DNA from: Amphibalanus amphitrite
Lineage: Eukaryota > Arthropoda > Thecostraca > Balanomorpha > Balanidae
Direction: 5' to 3'
NCBI RefSeq assembly: GCF_019059575.1
Contig: NW_024883095.1
Coordinates: 62,001 to 126,000, forward strand
DNA length: 64,000 nucleotides
Shown here one piece after another: positions 1-10,622 of the stretch. Below the pieces are notes generated by a model. It was not told where the DNA came from, did no database searches, and saw only the letters and a list, made by a program, of their open reading frames with translations. A program made the position numbers and the translations under genes. Numbering within the stretch: position 1 is the stretch's first letter; each line of letters starts with the position of its first letter.

Positions 1-465
1 TGACATTCATTTTATCATATGTGTACGTGTTTGACTCAAAAAGTTCAATTTAAGAAATTCATGTATCATGGTCGTGAAGTAGTCACGAAAAATTGCCAAG
101 ATTCAGTTCAAGGTTTTGGAAAATGCGGAACGATAATCAATAATTGAAGATAGCTATTTGATTGATCATGATATTGGCAGTCTAATGGCGTTTACGGCAT
201 GTCTGTATGTCTATTCTGTGATTTTATATGATTTTTTGAACATATGCCGTTTTTGGTCGAAAACTCAGAAATCATGACGTCACTAAAACCTCGATATCTC
301 AAAAATTTTCCGACCGATTGTTTTTGAAACTTTGTCACAATAAACTTCAATCAATTCCCTACAGGTACCCAAAATTTGGCGCGCCTGTGGCGCGCCGTTT
401 TTATGCTATGGCCCAGCGAAAAAAGTGGGGGCGTTTAACGCCCCCCCCAGCAACTCGCGGGTTAA
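1..465 (+). mobile_element. TTAA element, GCGTTTAACGC family, truncated by the window edge
   Basis: This is the right half of a non-autonomous element. It matches the right half of the element at 2499-3410 (compare 1-160 with 2967-3125) and ends in a G-run/C-run palindrome with core GCGTTTAACGC at 430-449, then CAACTCGCGGG and TTAA at 462-465. A second GC hairpin (GGCGCGCC repeated around TGT) lies near 377-398. No coding capacity is seen. It interrupts another element that resumes at 466. The left half is outside the window. Confidence 0.7.
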
Positions 466-827
466 TGGGGAGGTCGCGAAATTGACCTGACCTTAGGTCA
501 CCGATATCAAAATTCCGAGATAAACAAATTGTAGCTACTAATGACCTAATAACATCTTGCGACTTTCAAAGGTCTCCGACATCTACTGTAGCTCTGGCAC
601 GGTGACAAAGTTGCAAAAAAGTGACTTGAGGTTGGGTCATTCAAAGTGACCTGGTGACCTGACCTTAAAAGGTGGGAGGTTCAAACTTGCACACCATGTG
701 TAAAATTGATAAGGGAATAGTCGTACCAAATTTCGCGGCGCGTAGCGCCGCGGTTTTCCCGCTATTCGCGAAAAACCTCAGGGGGGGCGGATATCCGCCC
801 CCCCCCGTCGGTGCGCGGGTTAAACAC
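466..827 (+). mobile_element. right part of a TTAA element, GCGGATATCCGC family, interrupted by the element at 1-465
   Basis: The stretch is collinear with 19490-19852, the right third of the complete element at 18844-19852. It has AGGTCA/TGACCT pairs (473-515, 640-675), the GCGGCGC hairpin near 738-760, a G-run/C-run palindrome with core GCGGATATCCGC (781-810) and the terminal sequence GTGCGCGGGTTAA. The left part should lie beyond the nested element, outside the window. Confidence 0.7.
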
Positions 828-1867
828 TGCCAAACGGAAGTCAGTTTTATTTCAACAAATTTCTTGGGAATCACTAACACCGATTTATAACAGCACATTC
901 CGGTCGCTGCTTGCCTGTTTTTTCTTTAATGATACCCTCCGGGACAGTGCATCTTGGTAACGGAGATTTGCTTACATCATTAACAGCTCGACTAGTGACG
1001 TCAGAAAATCGCAATTGGAAGTTACCATGTCGTACATTTCCCCTTCCCCCTCGCGATATATTGCGTCAGATATTGGAACTTATTCAAGGGAATCCCGGAA
1101 GAATGCCGAGTAATTACTGCTAAACTCTGGCAGGGTAAGTAATTGAATTTTTGATTGCAGTGATTGCTCGGACAAATGCAAGTGGACAGTCTTCGTCAGA
1201 ACGGAACTTGAAAGCACAGCATTGGAGAACAGAACGAGCGAATAAATGTCTCATTGACATTGTCATTTCATGTGAAATTTATGTCATTTTATGTGTAAAT
1301 ACGGAACAATTTACTTCAGTTCCATTGTTCAAGCTCAGCAAATTGTGTCACAAAATTATTTCATGAAACTATTAAGATAGATCACTGTAAATTAGAAAAA
1401 GTGAACTCAAGCACTAAAAAACGAGGTTCAAAGAATGAAGAGATTAAACATGGTGCACGATGCATGATTTTATTATAAATTCACCCAAAGGCTTATCAGA
1501 TATTAATATCAGTTATTGAATAGCGTAAAACTCTACATTTCAACTGATATTCTTACAACTCTGATTGCTGAACAACGGATTTTTCAGTCGTGCACACCCT
1601 TTTTGGCCGGCTCGATCCATGTTTCTAATCAGGCGATTATATAGTCTTTATTAGCCTTTATAAGCCTACCCATTTCGCCACAATGCCGTGTGAAACATCT
1701 CGTTTGCGTTATATTTTCATTAGCAGTGCTTTGTGCGGTGAACAGAGGAAAAAATCGTTCACTTTAGCCGCAGTTTCGGCAAGCGTTACCAGCTCCAGCA
1801 GCAGATCCTCTGGCAGGTAGACTGTACCGCAAGACACGGCTGTCGTGCGGGACAGTATGGAAGCAGC
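828..1867. other. no gene or repeat recognised
   Basis: AT-rich DNA. Open frames here are short and show no family resemblance or splice context that I trust. Confidence 0.5.
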
Positions 1868-1904
1868 TGCCTCCGGGAGGGAGGTAGATAGAGACAGACA
1901 GAAA

Positions 1905-1977
<73 letters not shown>

Positions 1978-2078
1978 ATGAAGGAGGAAGAAATAGGGAT
2001 GGGAAGAGGGAGGGGGATTGAGAGGGATGATGATGGAAAGAGAGACAGAGACAGAGAGAGTTGGAGAACAAGATAGGT

Positions 2079-2132
<54 letters not shown>

Positions 2133-2262
2133 AGGAGAAAAAGGAGGGAGATGAGAGGGAGAAGGAGAGAAATGGATAGAGGAGAGAAAGGGACTGACAC
2201 AAACATTAGACTGTAGACAGACATAGATACTGACAAGTGACAGACAGACAGACAGACAGACA
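1868..2262. repeat. purine-rich microsatellite cluster, (GA)n and (GACA)n
   Basis: Two pure GA runs (about 1908-1973 and 2082-2128) are joined by degenerate GGAGA/GAAGAG DNA and followed by a CAGA/GACA run (2229-2262). The long Ser/Leu-rich open frames on the - strand are products of this repeat and not genes. Confidence 0.95.
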
Positions 2263-2498
2263 GATTGACAAAAAAGAAGAGTGATCGGGAGAGGAAATGC
2301 AAAGTTATATGGGAAGAAGAGGAAGGTGATTAGGGAGAAAGAGTGAATGTCGGGTGAGTGAGTGAAAGAGTGAGGGAGTGAGAGAGGAAAACAAGGAAGC
2401 GAGCCACCATGGTCCTCCACTTTCTCTAGGTGGCGCTGCTTGGGGCGCGCCAGGTGACGCCTCTGTACCGACTATCCACTCCGGTCGTTGGGCTACAG

Positions 2499-3410
2499 CT
2501 AGCCCGGCAGTTGCTGGGGTATTTCGCCACCCACCGTTTGCTGGGGGGGGGGGGGGGAGGGCGTTAAACGCCCCCAGCCGATAACTCGAGAACCAATAGG
2601 CGCAGCGAAACGCACGTGGCGGCAAACGAAAGAACGCGACGAGACGCTTCAAATGAGTACTTTAAAGTTGAATTTTGAGGTCACAGGTCGGGTCAAGGTC
2701 AGGTCAAACACCTGAAATCGGGCTTTCAGTAGCATTGACTTCAGGACTTCGCAATGGGCGCCTCTCGTCATAAACTCTGTCAAAACGGTGCACAATCCAT
2801 CATATAAGGCCTACAAGAGTGTCAGCTCCATGTAGGGGTCAGTCAAGCATAGGTCAGGGTCAAGGTCAGGTCAACCGGGTAGGCACATATCCCCAAAAAT
2901 CAAAACTGATATTCGCAGCCTGTGACACATGTTTTATGGGTAATTTTGGGCGTAGAACACGATGGCGACATTCATTTTATTATATGTGTACGTGTTTGGC
3001 TCAAAAAGTTCAATTTAAGAAATTCATGTATCATGGTCGTGAAGTAGTCACGAGAAATTGCCAAGATTCAGTTCAAGATTTTGGAAAATGCGGAACGATA
3101 ATCAATAATCGAAGATAGCCATTTGATTGTTCATGGTATTGGCAGTCTAATGGCGTTTACGGTATGTCGGTATGTCTATTCTGTGATTTTATATAATTTT
3201 TTGAACATATGCCGTTTTTGGTCGAAAACTCAGAAATCATGACGTCACTAAAACCTCGAAACTCAAAAATTTTTCGACCGATTTTTTGAAACTTTGTCAC
3301 AATAAACTTCAATCAATTTCCTACAGGTACGCGCGCCGTTTTTATGCTATGGCCCGGCGAAAAAAGTGGGGGCGTTTAACGCCCCCCCCCCCCAGCAACT
3401 CGCGGACTAG
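2499..3410 (+). mobile_element. complete but aged TTAA-family element with CTAG at both ends
   Basis: Inverted ends are CTAGCCCGGCAGTTGCTGGGG at the left (2499) and its approximate complement ending ACTAG at 3410. Both subterminal regions carry a G-run/C-run palindrome with core GCGTTAAACGC (2540-2575) or GCGTTTAACGC (3369-3390). The interior has several GGTCA motifs (2690-2710, 2838-2875). CTAG replaces TTAA at both termini. There are no coding frames. About 912 bp. Confidence 0.65.
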
Positions 3411-4860
3411 CACGCATTCGCTAGTGTAACGATTGGAGATTGAGCGATGAGCACTGAGCGTCTTGCGAGGTCTCCACATGGCACATGGCGCTAAGCGTCG
3501 TCTCGTCTGTCAATAATCATTCCGCCGATTAGTTTTTTTCGGCGGTAATTTAGGAGCGAGCCATTTCTCAGAAGTAACTGTCATCCTTTTCTTCATTGAA
3601 TCGATAATCGATTGTTTGACGGTCAATGAAATGATCTCAGTTAAATTTTCGTATCTTAATTGGATAACGGTTCATCATCTCATCTCACCACACCTTGTTA
3701 TCATGTTCTCTAAAAGTCATTCCCTGAAATGATAGGTTTGGGATTCTTCTAACTTCTCAGTTCAATGATCAATCAGCCAACAGGCACAGACCGTTATAGT
3801 CAATTACCATGAAACGGCCTAATTTGTTTGAGCTCTGCGTAAAACTGGTAAGGTCATTTACCCATGTCAGTGCTGTCATTGATGATCTTACTCTTGCACT
3901 TATTATCCCTGAATTATGCACCTGGTTCGACAATTTGACTCGGCACCTACACGGCTCATATGTTGATTGCGAGCTGGACTGCGGTAATTTTTCTAACTTA
4001 ACATAACATGATCTGCCCAAGTTAAAAAGTAAGTGGGTCCTCGGGTTTCTTTTCCCTCGGAGTCCTGTTACGTTTTGGGAGGGGACGATTCGCTCAGGTA
4101 TATACTGTGTCGCGTTTCCTATTTCCTTACCAAAATTACATAGTACCTACCTACCTGTAACTTTATGTTATGTGTCCTCTGTTCCTGATTTGCCAGTACT
4201 GCTTGAAAAAAATGGATGTAATGTATTTATTCGCCTTTTTTGGCATGAAAAATCGTAGTGCTGTAACACATCTAATAACATTGCACAGAGTTGAAAACCA
4301 CATAAAAGATTGCCGATCGCATGATACATTTTTTCTTCCTCCTTTGACCCTGTCAAGTGTCAACCAGGGTGGAAAGCTGGGCTGGCTCGCCGAAAGAAAT
4401 GCACGAGGCATGAGCTACCTACTAAGTTGTAAACTACCTATAGTCTGGCAAACCTAAGAAGAATGAATTTAAAGTGCTGCGGCCGTTGATGCATGTGCAT
4501 TTATAATGTGAGAGCATATTTTCGGTCCTAACCAGGGGGGGTCGAAGTCTAGTTCATACTAGACTGGCAACCCTACGGCTGACGTCACGATCCCCAGCGT
4601 GTCGTCACAGCGTGTCGTCACAGCCCCAGGGCATTGACCCCTTGAAGCTTGCAATATTTGATGGTGCTTACAGACAAACTGAACAAAGCTTGTACGTAAC
4701 AAAAGAGTCATGCTTCTACGCTCGATAATGTGTTTATTGTGTTTTTAGCAGATCAACGCAGACAAAAATTGTTCAAAGGCAGAAACAGCGAGGTATACAC
4801 CAGTCGCCACGCATCGATCTCATCGCATATGGTGCCCCAAGAGGCGCAGCATTGCACCCG
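3411..4860. other. no gene recognised; one dispersed 20-bp motif
   Basis: AT-rich sequence. Positions 4438-4459 hold the complement of a motif (CTTAGGTTTGCCAGACTATA) that recurs at 11722-11745 and 13032-13053. A CGTGTCGTCACAG duplication is at 4597-4624. The open frame at 4170-4457 resembles nothing I know. Confidence 0.4.
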
Positions 4861-4957
4861 TGACCCCTCTTTATGTCCCTAAGGTCATTTCAGGTCAAGA
4901 ATGGTCTCCAGCAGTTTTTTGTTTTACCGTAACCTTTGACAGAGATATGATTCTTGA
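4861..4957 (+). mobile_element. left flank of an older TTAA-family element split by the insertion at 4958
   Basis: The sequence around 4876-4957 (AAGGTCATTTCAGGTCA, then a run resembling 17860-17900) matches the interior of the 17361-18561 element with much divergence. The match resumes after the nested element at about 6165-6380, in the same relative order as 17930-18080. An old copy was therefore hit by the younger insertion. Confidence 0.5.
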
Positions 4958-6157
4958 TTAACCCGCGCCCCGCTGGGGGTCCTGGATTTCCACGCCCTGC
5001 TGGGGGGGGTGTTTGAACACCCCCCCCTTGTAACTCGGCTCCTGGGCCACGTAGCGATACGCGGAAGGCGGCGTTCGAAAGAGCGTCAAAAATAATGACG
5101 AAATCACTTCGGTCAATTTTTTGGTCAGGTCAAAGGTCAGGTCACCAGAGGTCATTGAAGGCAAAATTTCGCCGATTTCCAGGTCGAATGTCGAAAATTT
5201 CCAAGAAGCCAACGCATAACTCGGGAACCAATAGAGCTACAGCGCCGCGGAAAAGCGCATTCGATAGCCCTATTAACGCCCTTTCTGAGTAATTCTCTCA
5301 GATTTGACCTAACGTCAACGGTTTTGCCTGCAGGGGGCAAAAACTGCAAAAATAGCCGATTTTTTCGAAAACAGTTTTTCTGCAATAACTTTTGACCCAA
5401 GCCTTGCACGAGCTTACTTTAACCGGCATCGTGTTCCTCTCGTCAAGACGCATCGAATGAACTATAACTTGACCTTGAAAGGTCAACTTGAAAATTTGAC
5501 CTCAGGTCAAGGTCATGACCTGACCGGAAAGGGTCATATTGCATATCAGTCGATCCTTATCGTCGAGCTGAACACATCTAAGGCGTTTTCATCGCTCTAG
5601 CATGCCTCTATCAAAAGTTATTTGCGAAAAACTGTTAGATGCAATTAGTGACCTAAGATGACCTCAGGGCATAAACAAGGGTCACGGACACCATTTTCAT
5701 GTTCAGTGTGTCTAAACTACTTGTAATTCGGTGTTTGGGAGTGTTTATAATGTCTTTCATCCAAAAGAGGCGCATTTCAATTTTCTCCCATTGACTTATA
5801 ATGGGGAGGTCGCAAAATTGACCTGACCTTAGGTCATCCATATCAAAATTCTGAGATATACATTTTGTACATGCTATTGCTCTTAGCAATCACTGAAAGT
5901 TTCAAAGCGATCGGTCACTTGGTGTAGCTATGACAGACATTGAAAGTTTTTATGAGGTGAGGTCACTTCAAGTGACCTGGTGACCTGACCTTGAATGACC
6001 TTGGTCTGAAATTTTCACAACATGTGTAGAATTGATGTATGATAAGGTGTACCAAAAACGGCGGCGCTCCGCGCCGCCGTTTTTGAGATATTCGCGAAAA
6101 ACCACAAGGGGGGGGGGGTGTTCAAACACCCCCCCCCCCCAGCAGGGCGCGGGTTAA
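4958..6157 (-). mobile_element. complete TTAA element, GTGTTTGAACAC family, 1.2 kb
   Basis: Bounded by TTAA (4958-4961 and 6154-6157) with inverted ends TTAACCCGCGCCC. It is nearly identical, in opposite orientation, to 17361-18561. Subterminal G-run/C-run palindromes with core TGTTTGAACA lie at about 5003-5030 and 6108-6140; a GGCGGCGC hairpin lies at 6060-6083. It has dense AGGTCA pairs, including a DR1 (5127-5139) and an inverted repeat AGGTCATGACCT (5510-5521). Short open frames shared with the other copy reflect copy identity only. TTAA targets and CCC starts are features of piggyBac-type elements; assignment to that superfamily is inference, as no transposase is present. Confidence 0.8.
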
Positions 6158-6387
6158 ACAGCAACAAAAATACATTAGATGTGTTCAGCCCAATGCAACG
6201 ATACAGATCGACTGATATGCATTACGGCATTTTCCGGTCGGGACATGACCTGGAAATGAGGTAAAATTGTCGAAATGACTTTTTGTGGTCAATTCAAAGT
6301 TTAATTGACGCGTATTGACGAGAGGAGCACGTTTATCTGCATTTTGCCGGCGTAAAGTCTCATGGAAATCCGTTGAATAAAGTTTAG
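6158..6387 (+). mobile_element. right flank of the older TTAA-family element split at 4958-6157
   Basis: From ATTAGATGTGTTCAGC onward the sequence follows 17930-18080 with substitutions and small indels. This includes the CGATCGACTGATATGCA-type core and the TTGACGAGAGG motif at about 6317. No gene. Confidence 0.5.
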
Positions 6388-6895
6388 GTCTGCGGAGTCG
6401 GAGTCGGAGTCGATCGGCGTCGACAGTTTTGCCCGGATTCAGAGTCTTAATCGACATGTCATTGCTCAAATTCGTGGTCTTCGTCTGTTTGCGGAAAAAA
6501 ATATTACGTTCGGTGACCTTTCCAAGACCGATGTTTAAGCTGAGTTCCTGTTCATATTCCTGTTTTGGACGAGCTTTTGAGTGTGAAAAGCAAAAGGGGG
6601 TGGCTGCACCCGAAACTGCTTTTATTCACAGACATGTTATTTATAACCACAGTTCTGACCGGGGTCGGAGTCGGAGTCGATTTTGGAAACCAGAGCCGGA
6701 GTCAGTCGGAGTCACCGAAAATCAATCGACTCCGCAGACCTGGCAGGGCTGCGGAGTCGAAGTCGGAAATAGAGTCGGCTGGAGTCGATAGGTAATGTAT
6801 GCCCGCAGTCGGAGTCGAAGTTGGTTTTTGGAAGCCGGAGTCGGAGTCGGAGTCAGCTGTCAGAGTCACCGAAAATCCATCGACTGCGCAGCCCT
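6388..6895 (+). repeat. GGAGTC-rich repeat, two to three degenerate copies
   Basis: Runs of the hexamer GGAGTC alternate with a longer unit holding GGCAGGGCTGCGGAGTCGA and GAGTCACCGAAAATC. The same unit occurs in reverse orientation at 25764-26062. The hexamer is read through in several frames as Ser/Arg/Asp-rich peptides, which are not genes. Confidence 0.75.
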
Positions 6896-7275
6896 GGACT
6901 TATAACGGTACCGAAATGAGCTGCTGTTGGAATGTCAAGTGTGTTCACACGATTTTCAGGCACCAGAATCTGCATCTTAGATCGTGAAATGGTCATTTCA
7001 TGGCCAGGTTTCTAGTCAAGATCTGGTAGCCAGCGGTTCCTTAAAGTTCCCAGGCATTCTCTGGTTCTCTGGCGCCTCAGGTCTCTTGATTTCTCAACCT
7101 GTCGGCTGTCTCAACCGTTCACGGTTTTCTGAAAGCTTCTGAGTGGCGGCTCTTCCACCAGCTATAAGCTGGTTGTTTCGTGGTTCTTGACTTATAGCTA
7201 AACTTCTGATTCTCAGACAATTTATGATCGATCACACTTAGATCACAAGGATGCTTCTACCGGGATAAAAACAGA
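6896..7275. other. no gene or repeat recognised
   Basis: Nothing supportable on either strand. Confidence 0.4.
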
Positions 7276-8453
7276 TAGGGGAGAGTGGGGTAAGATGCCC
7301 AGGATGGGAAAGACGCCCCACCCCCTCTAGCGGCGAAACAAAGAATCGAACCTGGAAATTAATGTTCTTAGCGTAAAGCGGAAGCCTGCCTTGTTAACTG
7401 CACAAAAATTTGCGAAGCTCAGTTGGGAAACGACTGGCTGGTGATTGCATGTTTTTTATTTGCTGCTTTCAAAAAATATTTTGGTGTCAAAACATTGTAA
7501 ATATCAAAGAAGGTAGATAATTTTTGCGTCCCTTGCTATAGTCGTGATACATTAACATGCGTGTACTTTGTCCCAAACAGTTTGTTTCAGGGTGTAGTTT
7601 TATGGCTAACAATACAGATTTAATGTTACTTCGGTACCTTGGGGTAAGATGCCCCCTGTCCTGATGGGGAAAGACGCCCCCCCCCTAAATCCGTAGGCTG
7701 GCCTTCAAGGAACCCGTCAAATCATTTATTACATACTTGTGATGAGAAACAAAAGCCGATTTGGGACTATTTAGAGTCCAGTACGGTCGGGTGCTCCCCA
7801 CGCCGGTCTCTCGGCCCAAACAGCGACTTTTTGGGCGGCATCTGACTCTGAGAGCCCTCGAGACGGCCTCTGTGGGCCCCATTATTAGCTCCAGGGCCCC
7901 TCACGACATCCTTTGAGGGCTCCCACGTTGGCTCCACGGGCCGCGCTGGCATTTGAGGTCCCCACGATGGGCTCGGGGGCCCTCAAGCATCATGAAGACC
8001 TAAGGGCCCCACAGTGGTCTCCGAACGCCACCACGGAGGCTTGTTTGGCCGCGCTGGACTATGATGGCCCTAACGATGACCTCTGAAGCCCCTTACGACT
8101 ACTTTTGAGGGCCCTTACGATGACGTTTGTTGTCTACTGCAGGCTCGAAGGGACTACTGATTCGTTCAGGCGATTAACGTGCCTATTTATGTCACCTGTA
8201 GTGCAGGGGGCATCTTACCCAACGCCAGGGGGCGTCTTTCCCACCCTGTGGGGTAAGATGCCCCCTTTCACTTTTTCAGAAAAATGCTTGATAGCAAAAA
8301 AAAGTTATCATATTTCAGGCACGAAAGTGTAATATTTTTGGAGAAAAATGATGTCGGCTTCCGTTGAAACTCCAAGTTTTTGCTTTCCGATCGTCATTTT
8401 CGAATAATTTATGACATAGTAAAACCCTGGGCATATTTCCCCACTCTTCCCTA
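7276..8453 (+). mobile_element. element with inverted ends TAGGGGAGAGTGGGG and internal GGGGTAAGATGCCCC motifs
   Basis: The left end TAGGGGAGAGTGGGGTAAGA (7276) is answered by its near-complement at 8430-8453 (CCCTGGGCATATTTCCCCAC then TCTTCCCTA). Inside, GGGGTAAGATGCCCC and GGGAAAGACGCCCC recur in both orientations (about 7641-7680, 8210-8268). The middle (about 7780-8110) is a degenerate GGGCCC-containing minisatellite. Its rightmost 160 bp recurs at 10460-10622. No transposase frame, so non-autonomous. The superfamily is not recognised. Confidence 0.55.
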
Positions 8454-8616
8454 CATTTCGCAGATTAGGGCGCCATGATAAGCTTTGCTATTGGATAGTT
8501 GTGTGTTCCAAAAGGCTAATATAAACGTAGCGTAATAAATGACCATAATTATGTAATAAATAGTTGTCTTACACCAAGATATAACTTTTTATTTACCGCT
8601 ACGATTTCCAACTTAC

Positions 8617-8807
8617 CGACAAAGTCAGTGAATCCGGGGTCGATGGAGAGGCTGCCCATCTGCAGCACGGTCTGCTCTTCGCCGTCCGACATCTCCATGG
8701 TGGTGGCGCGCAGCTTCTCCTTGAACAGCACGTTCACGTCCTGCGTGCTCAACTCGCCCACTGCGTTGTTGAGCAGGAGGTAGTAGTCGACCACGACGCT
8801 ACCCTTA
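8617..8807 (-). CDS. internal exon encoding part of a SEA domain
   Basis: Read on the - strand, an acceptor (TGTTACAG) precedes an open frame that begins KGSVVVDYYLLLNN and ends before the donor TTTGTCG|GTAAGTTG. The 191-nt exon enters with one base completing a codon and leaves in phase 1. The GSVVVDYYL pattern, followed by an amphipathic helix (TQDVNVLFKEKLRA) and a short terminal strand, is typical of the second half of SEA domains. These sit extracellularly in mucin-like proteins, matriptase-type proteases and adhesion receptors. GC-rich codon use resembles SLC25A38 and not the surrounding transposons. The rest of the gene is not visible, so the parent family is unknown. A foldback element ends 13 bp upstream of the exon. 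Confidence 0.65.
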
Positions 8808-8820
8808 CTGTAACAGAGAG

Positions 8821-10172
8821 CACGGTTCGTCGGAAGGTCATCTCAGGCTCAAAAGAAACGATATATACCATTCGAAAGCCGACGGTGATCTGAATCCAAA
8901 AATGTAATTTTTATCAAAATCGATCGATGGCCTTTTTTGAAAATTGCGCTTTTGTAAAAACTTAATAATCTTTTATTCAACGGGCTGTCCTGGACATTCT
9001 TGAAAACATAAACATGTATTTTTGAGTTCCAGTGAAAGCTGAATGCCAAAAAAAACAATATTTAGCGAAGCAACATTTCCAAACATTAATATGCGTCTCC
9101 CACAGCCGAAAATAAGGCGCAATCACACAGCTCAGTGTCATGATGGACCAAAGTCAGCCACATTGAAGCGTGAAATGACCCTTATCGACTCGCAGACCCG
9201 GCGCTCTAGGCCCGCCTGACCGGCCACGGAAAGAACGTTCGGCTCTCGTTCTACTAAACAAATGTCATATTTGTCAGTTTAACTGTCCACATCGCTATTA
9301 AAGTTATTCAGGATACCTGTGAAGAAAATTCATTGTTCTGTCATCTTCACATCAGCCATTAATTTGCATTTGTTCATGTCTACTTTGCTCAATTGAGCTT
9401 GGTATCATGCCCATATAAGGAAAATTGGCCGCGCTGAAATGTCACAGGCTGCACCGGCCTCAGCTCGGGTGGAGTGGGGGTAGCGCCCGGCGGGGCAGGG
9501 TAACCTTTGACCGGTCGCACGGCCGAGCAGCTGTCACCAGTACAGCCTCTGACAGTGAAACCTCGCTCACTTCCCCTGCGCGGGCACTGATCGCAGCTGG
9601 ATGGAACAAAACATGCATAAGAAAAATGTAAATTAAAGCATGTTGTAAATCGAGCAGAACAATGAATTTTCTTCACAGGTATCCTGAATAACTTTAATAG
9701 CGATGTGGACAGTTAAAGTGACAAATATGGCATTTGTTTAGTAGAACGAGAGCCGAACGTTCTTTCCGTGGCCGGTCAGGCGGGCCGAGAGCGCCGGGTC
9801 TGCGAGTCGATAAGGGTCATTTCACGCTTCTGTGTGGCTGACTTTGGTCCATCGTGACACTGAGCTGTGTGATTGCGCCTTATTTTCGGCTGTGGGAGAC
9901 GCATATTAATGTTTGGAATATTGCTTCGCTAAATATTGTTCTTTTGGCGTTCAGCTTTCACTGGAACTCAAAAATACATGTTTATGTTTTCAAGAATGTC
10001 CGGGACAGCCCGTTGAATAAAAGATTATTAAGTTTTTACAAAAACGCAATTTTTAAAAAAGGCCATCGATCGATTTTTATAAAAAATACATTTTTGGATT
10101 CAGCTCAACGTCAGCTTTTGAATGGTATATACCGTTTCTTTTGAGCCTGAGATGACCTTCCGACGAACCGTG
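8821..10172. mobile_element. foldback element with ~500-bp inverted arms
   Basis: The arms run about 8821-9342 and 9657-10172, are near-perfect complements, and start CACGGTTCGTCGGAAGG and end in its complement. The direct repeat AGAGAG flanks both ends (8815-8820 and 10173-10178). The 314-bp centre is not a coding region I recognise. The arms are read as two similar short frames, on opposite strands, that are not genes. The CACGGT start resembles Transib ends, but TSD length and lack of transposase leave the class open. Confidence 0.8.
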
Positions 10173-10216
10173 AGAGAGCATGGCCGGTCAGCGGCGGTAC
10201 GTTATCGCGGAGCCAT

Positions 10217-10440
10217 GGAGATCACCAGATATCTGATGGGAGATCACCAAAGACCTGATTGGAGATCACCAAAGGTCTGTTGAGAGAAAACCAAAGATTT
10301 GATTGTATACCACCAAAGATCTCATTGGAAACCACGAAAGATCTAATGGGAGATCACCAAAGACCTGATTAGAGATTACCAAAGATCTGATTGAAGATCG
10401 CCAAAGCTCTGATAAGAGATCACCAAAATCTCCCTCCCAC
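10217..10440 (+). repeat. minisatellite, ~27-bp unit GAGATCACCAAAGACCTGATT
   Basis: About eight degenerate units in tandem, each carrying ATCACCAAAGATCTGAT or a close variant. It abuts a copy of the right end of the 7276-8453 element. Confidence 0.8.
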
Positions 10441-10459
10441 CAAAATCTCCAAAATCACC

Positions 10460-10622
10460 AAAAGCAAAAAAAGTTATCATATTTCAGACACGAAAGTGTG
10501 ATATTTTTGGAGAAAAACGATGTCGGTTTCCGTTGAAACTCCAAGTTTTTGCCTTCCGATCGTCATTTTCGAATAATATATGAGATAGCAAAACCCTGGG
10601 CATCTTTCCCCACTCTCCCCTA
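10460..10622 (+). repeat. second copy of the right end of the 7276-8453 element
   Basis: Collinear with 8299-8453 with few substitutions, ending CCCCACTCTCCCCTA. The left part of this copy is missing or replaced by the minisatellite at 10217-10440. Confidence 0.7.

Noticed and set aside
1709..2420. Ser/Leu-rich open frames of up to 218 codons on the - strand
   Set aside because: Translation of (GA)n and (GACA)n microsatellites.
5653..5889. Conserved 78-codon frame shared with 17624-17860
   Set aside because: Both lie at the same place in two copies of one non-autonomous element; recent copy identity explains conservation.
8849..10144. Matching frames in the two arms of the foldback element
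   Set aside because: They are inverted copies of the same arm, with no family resemblance.
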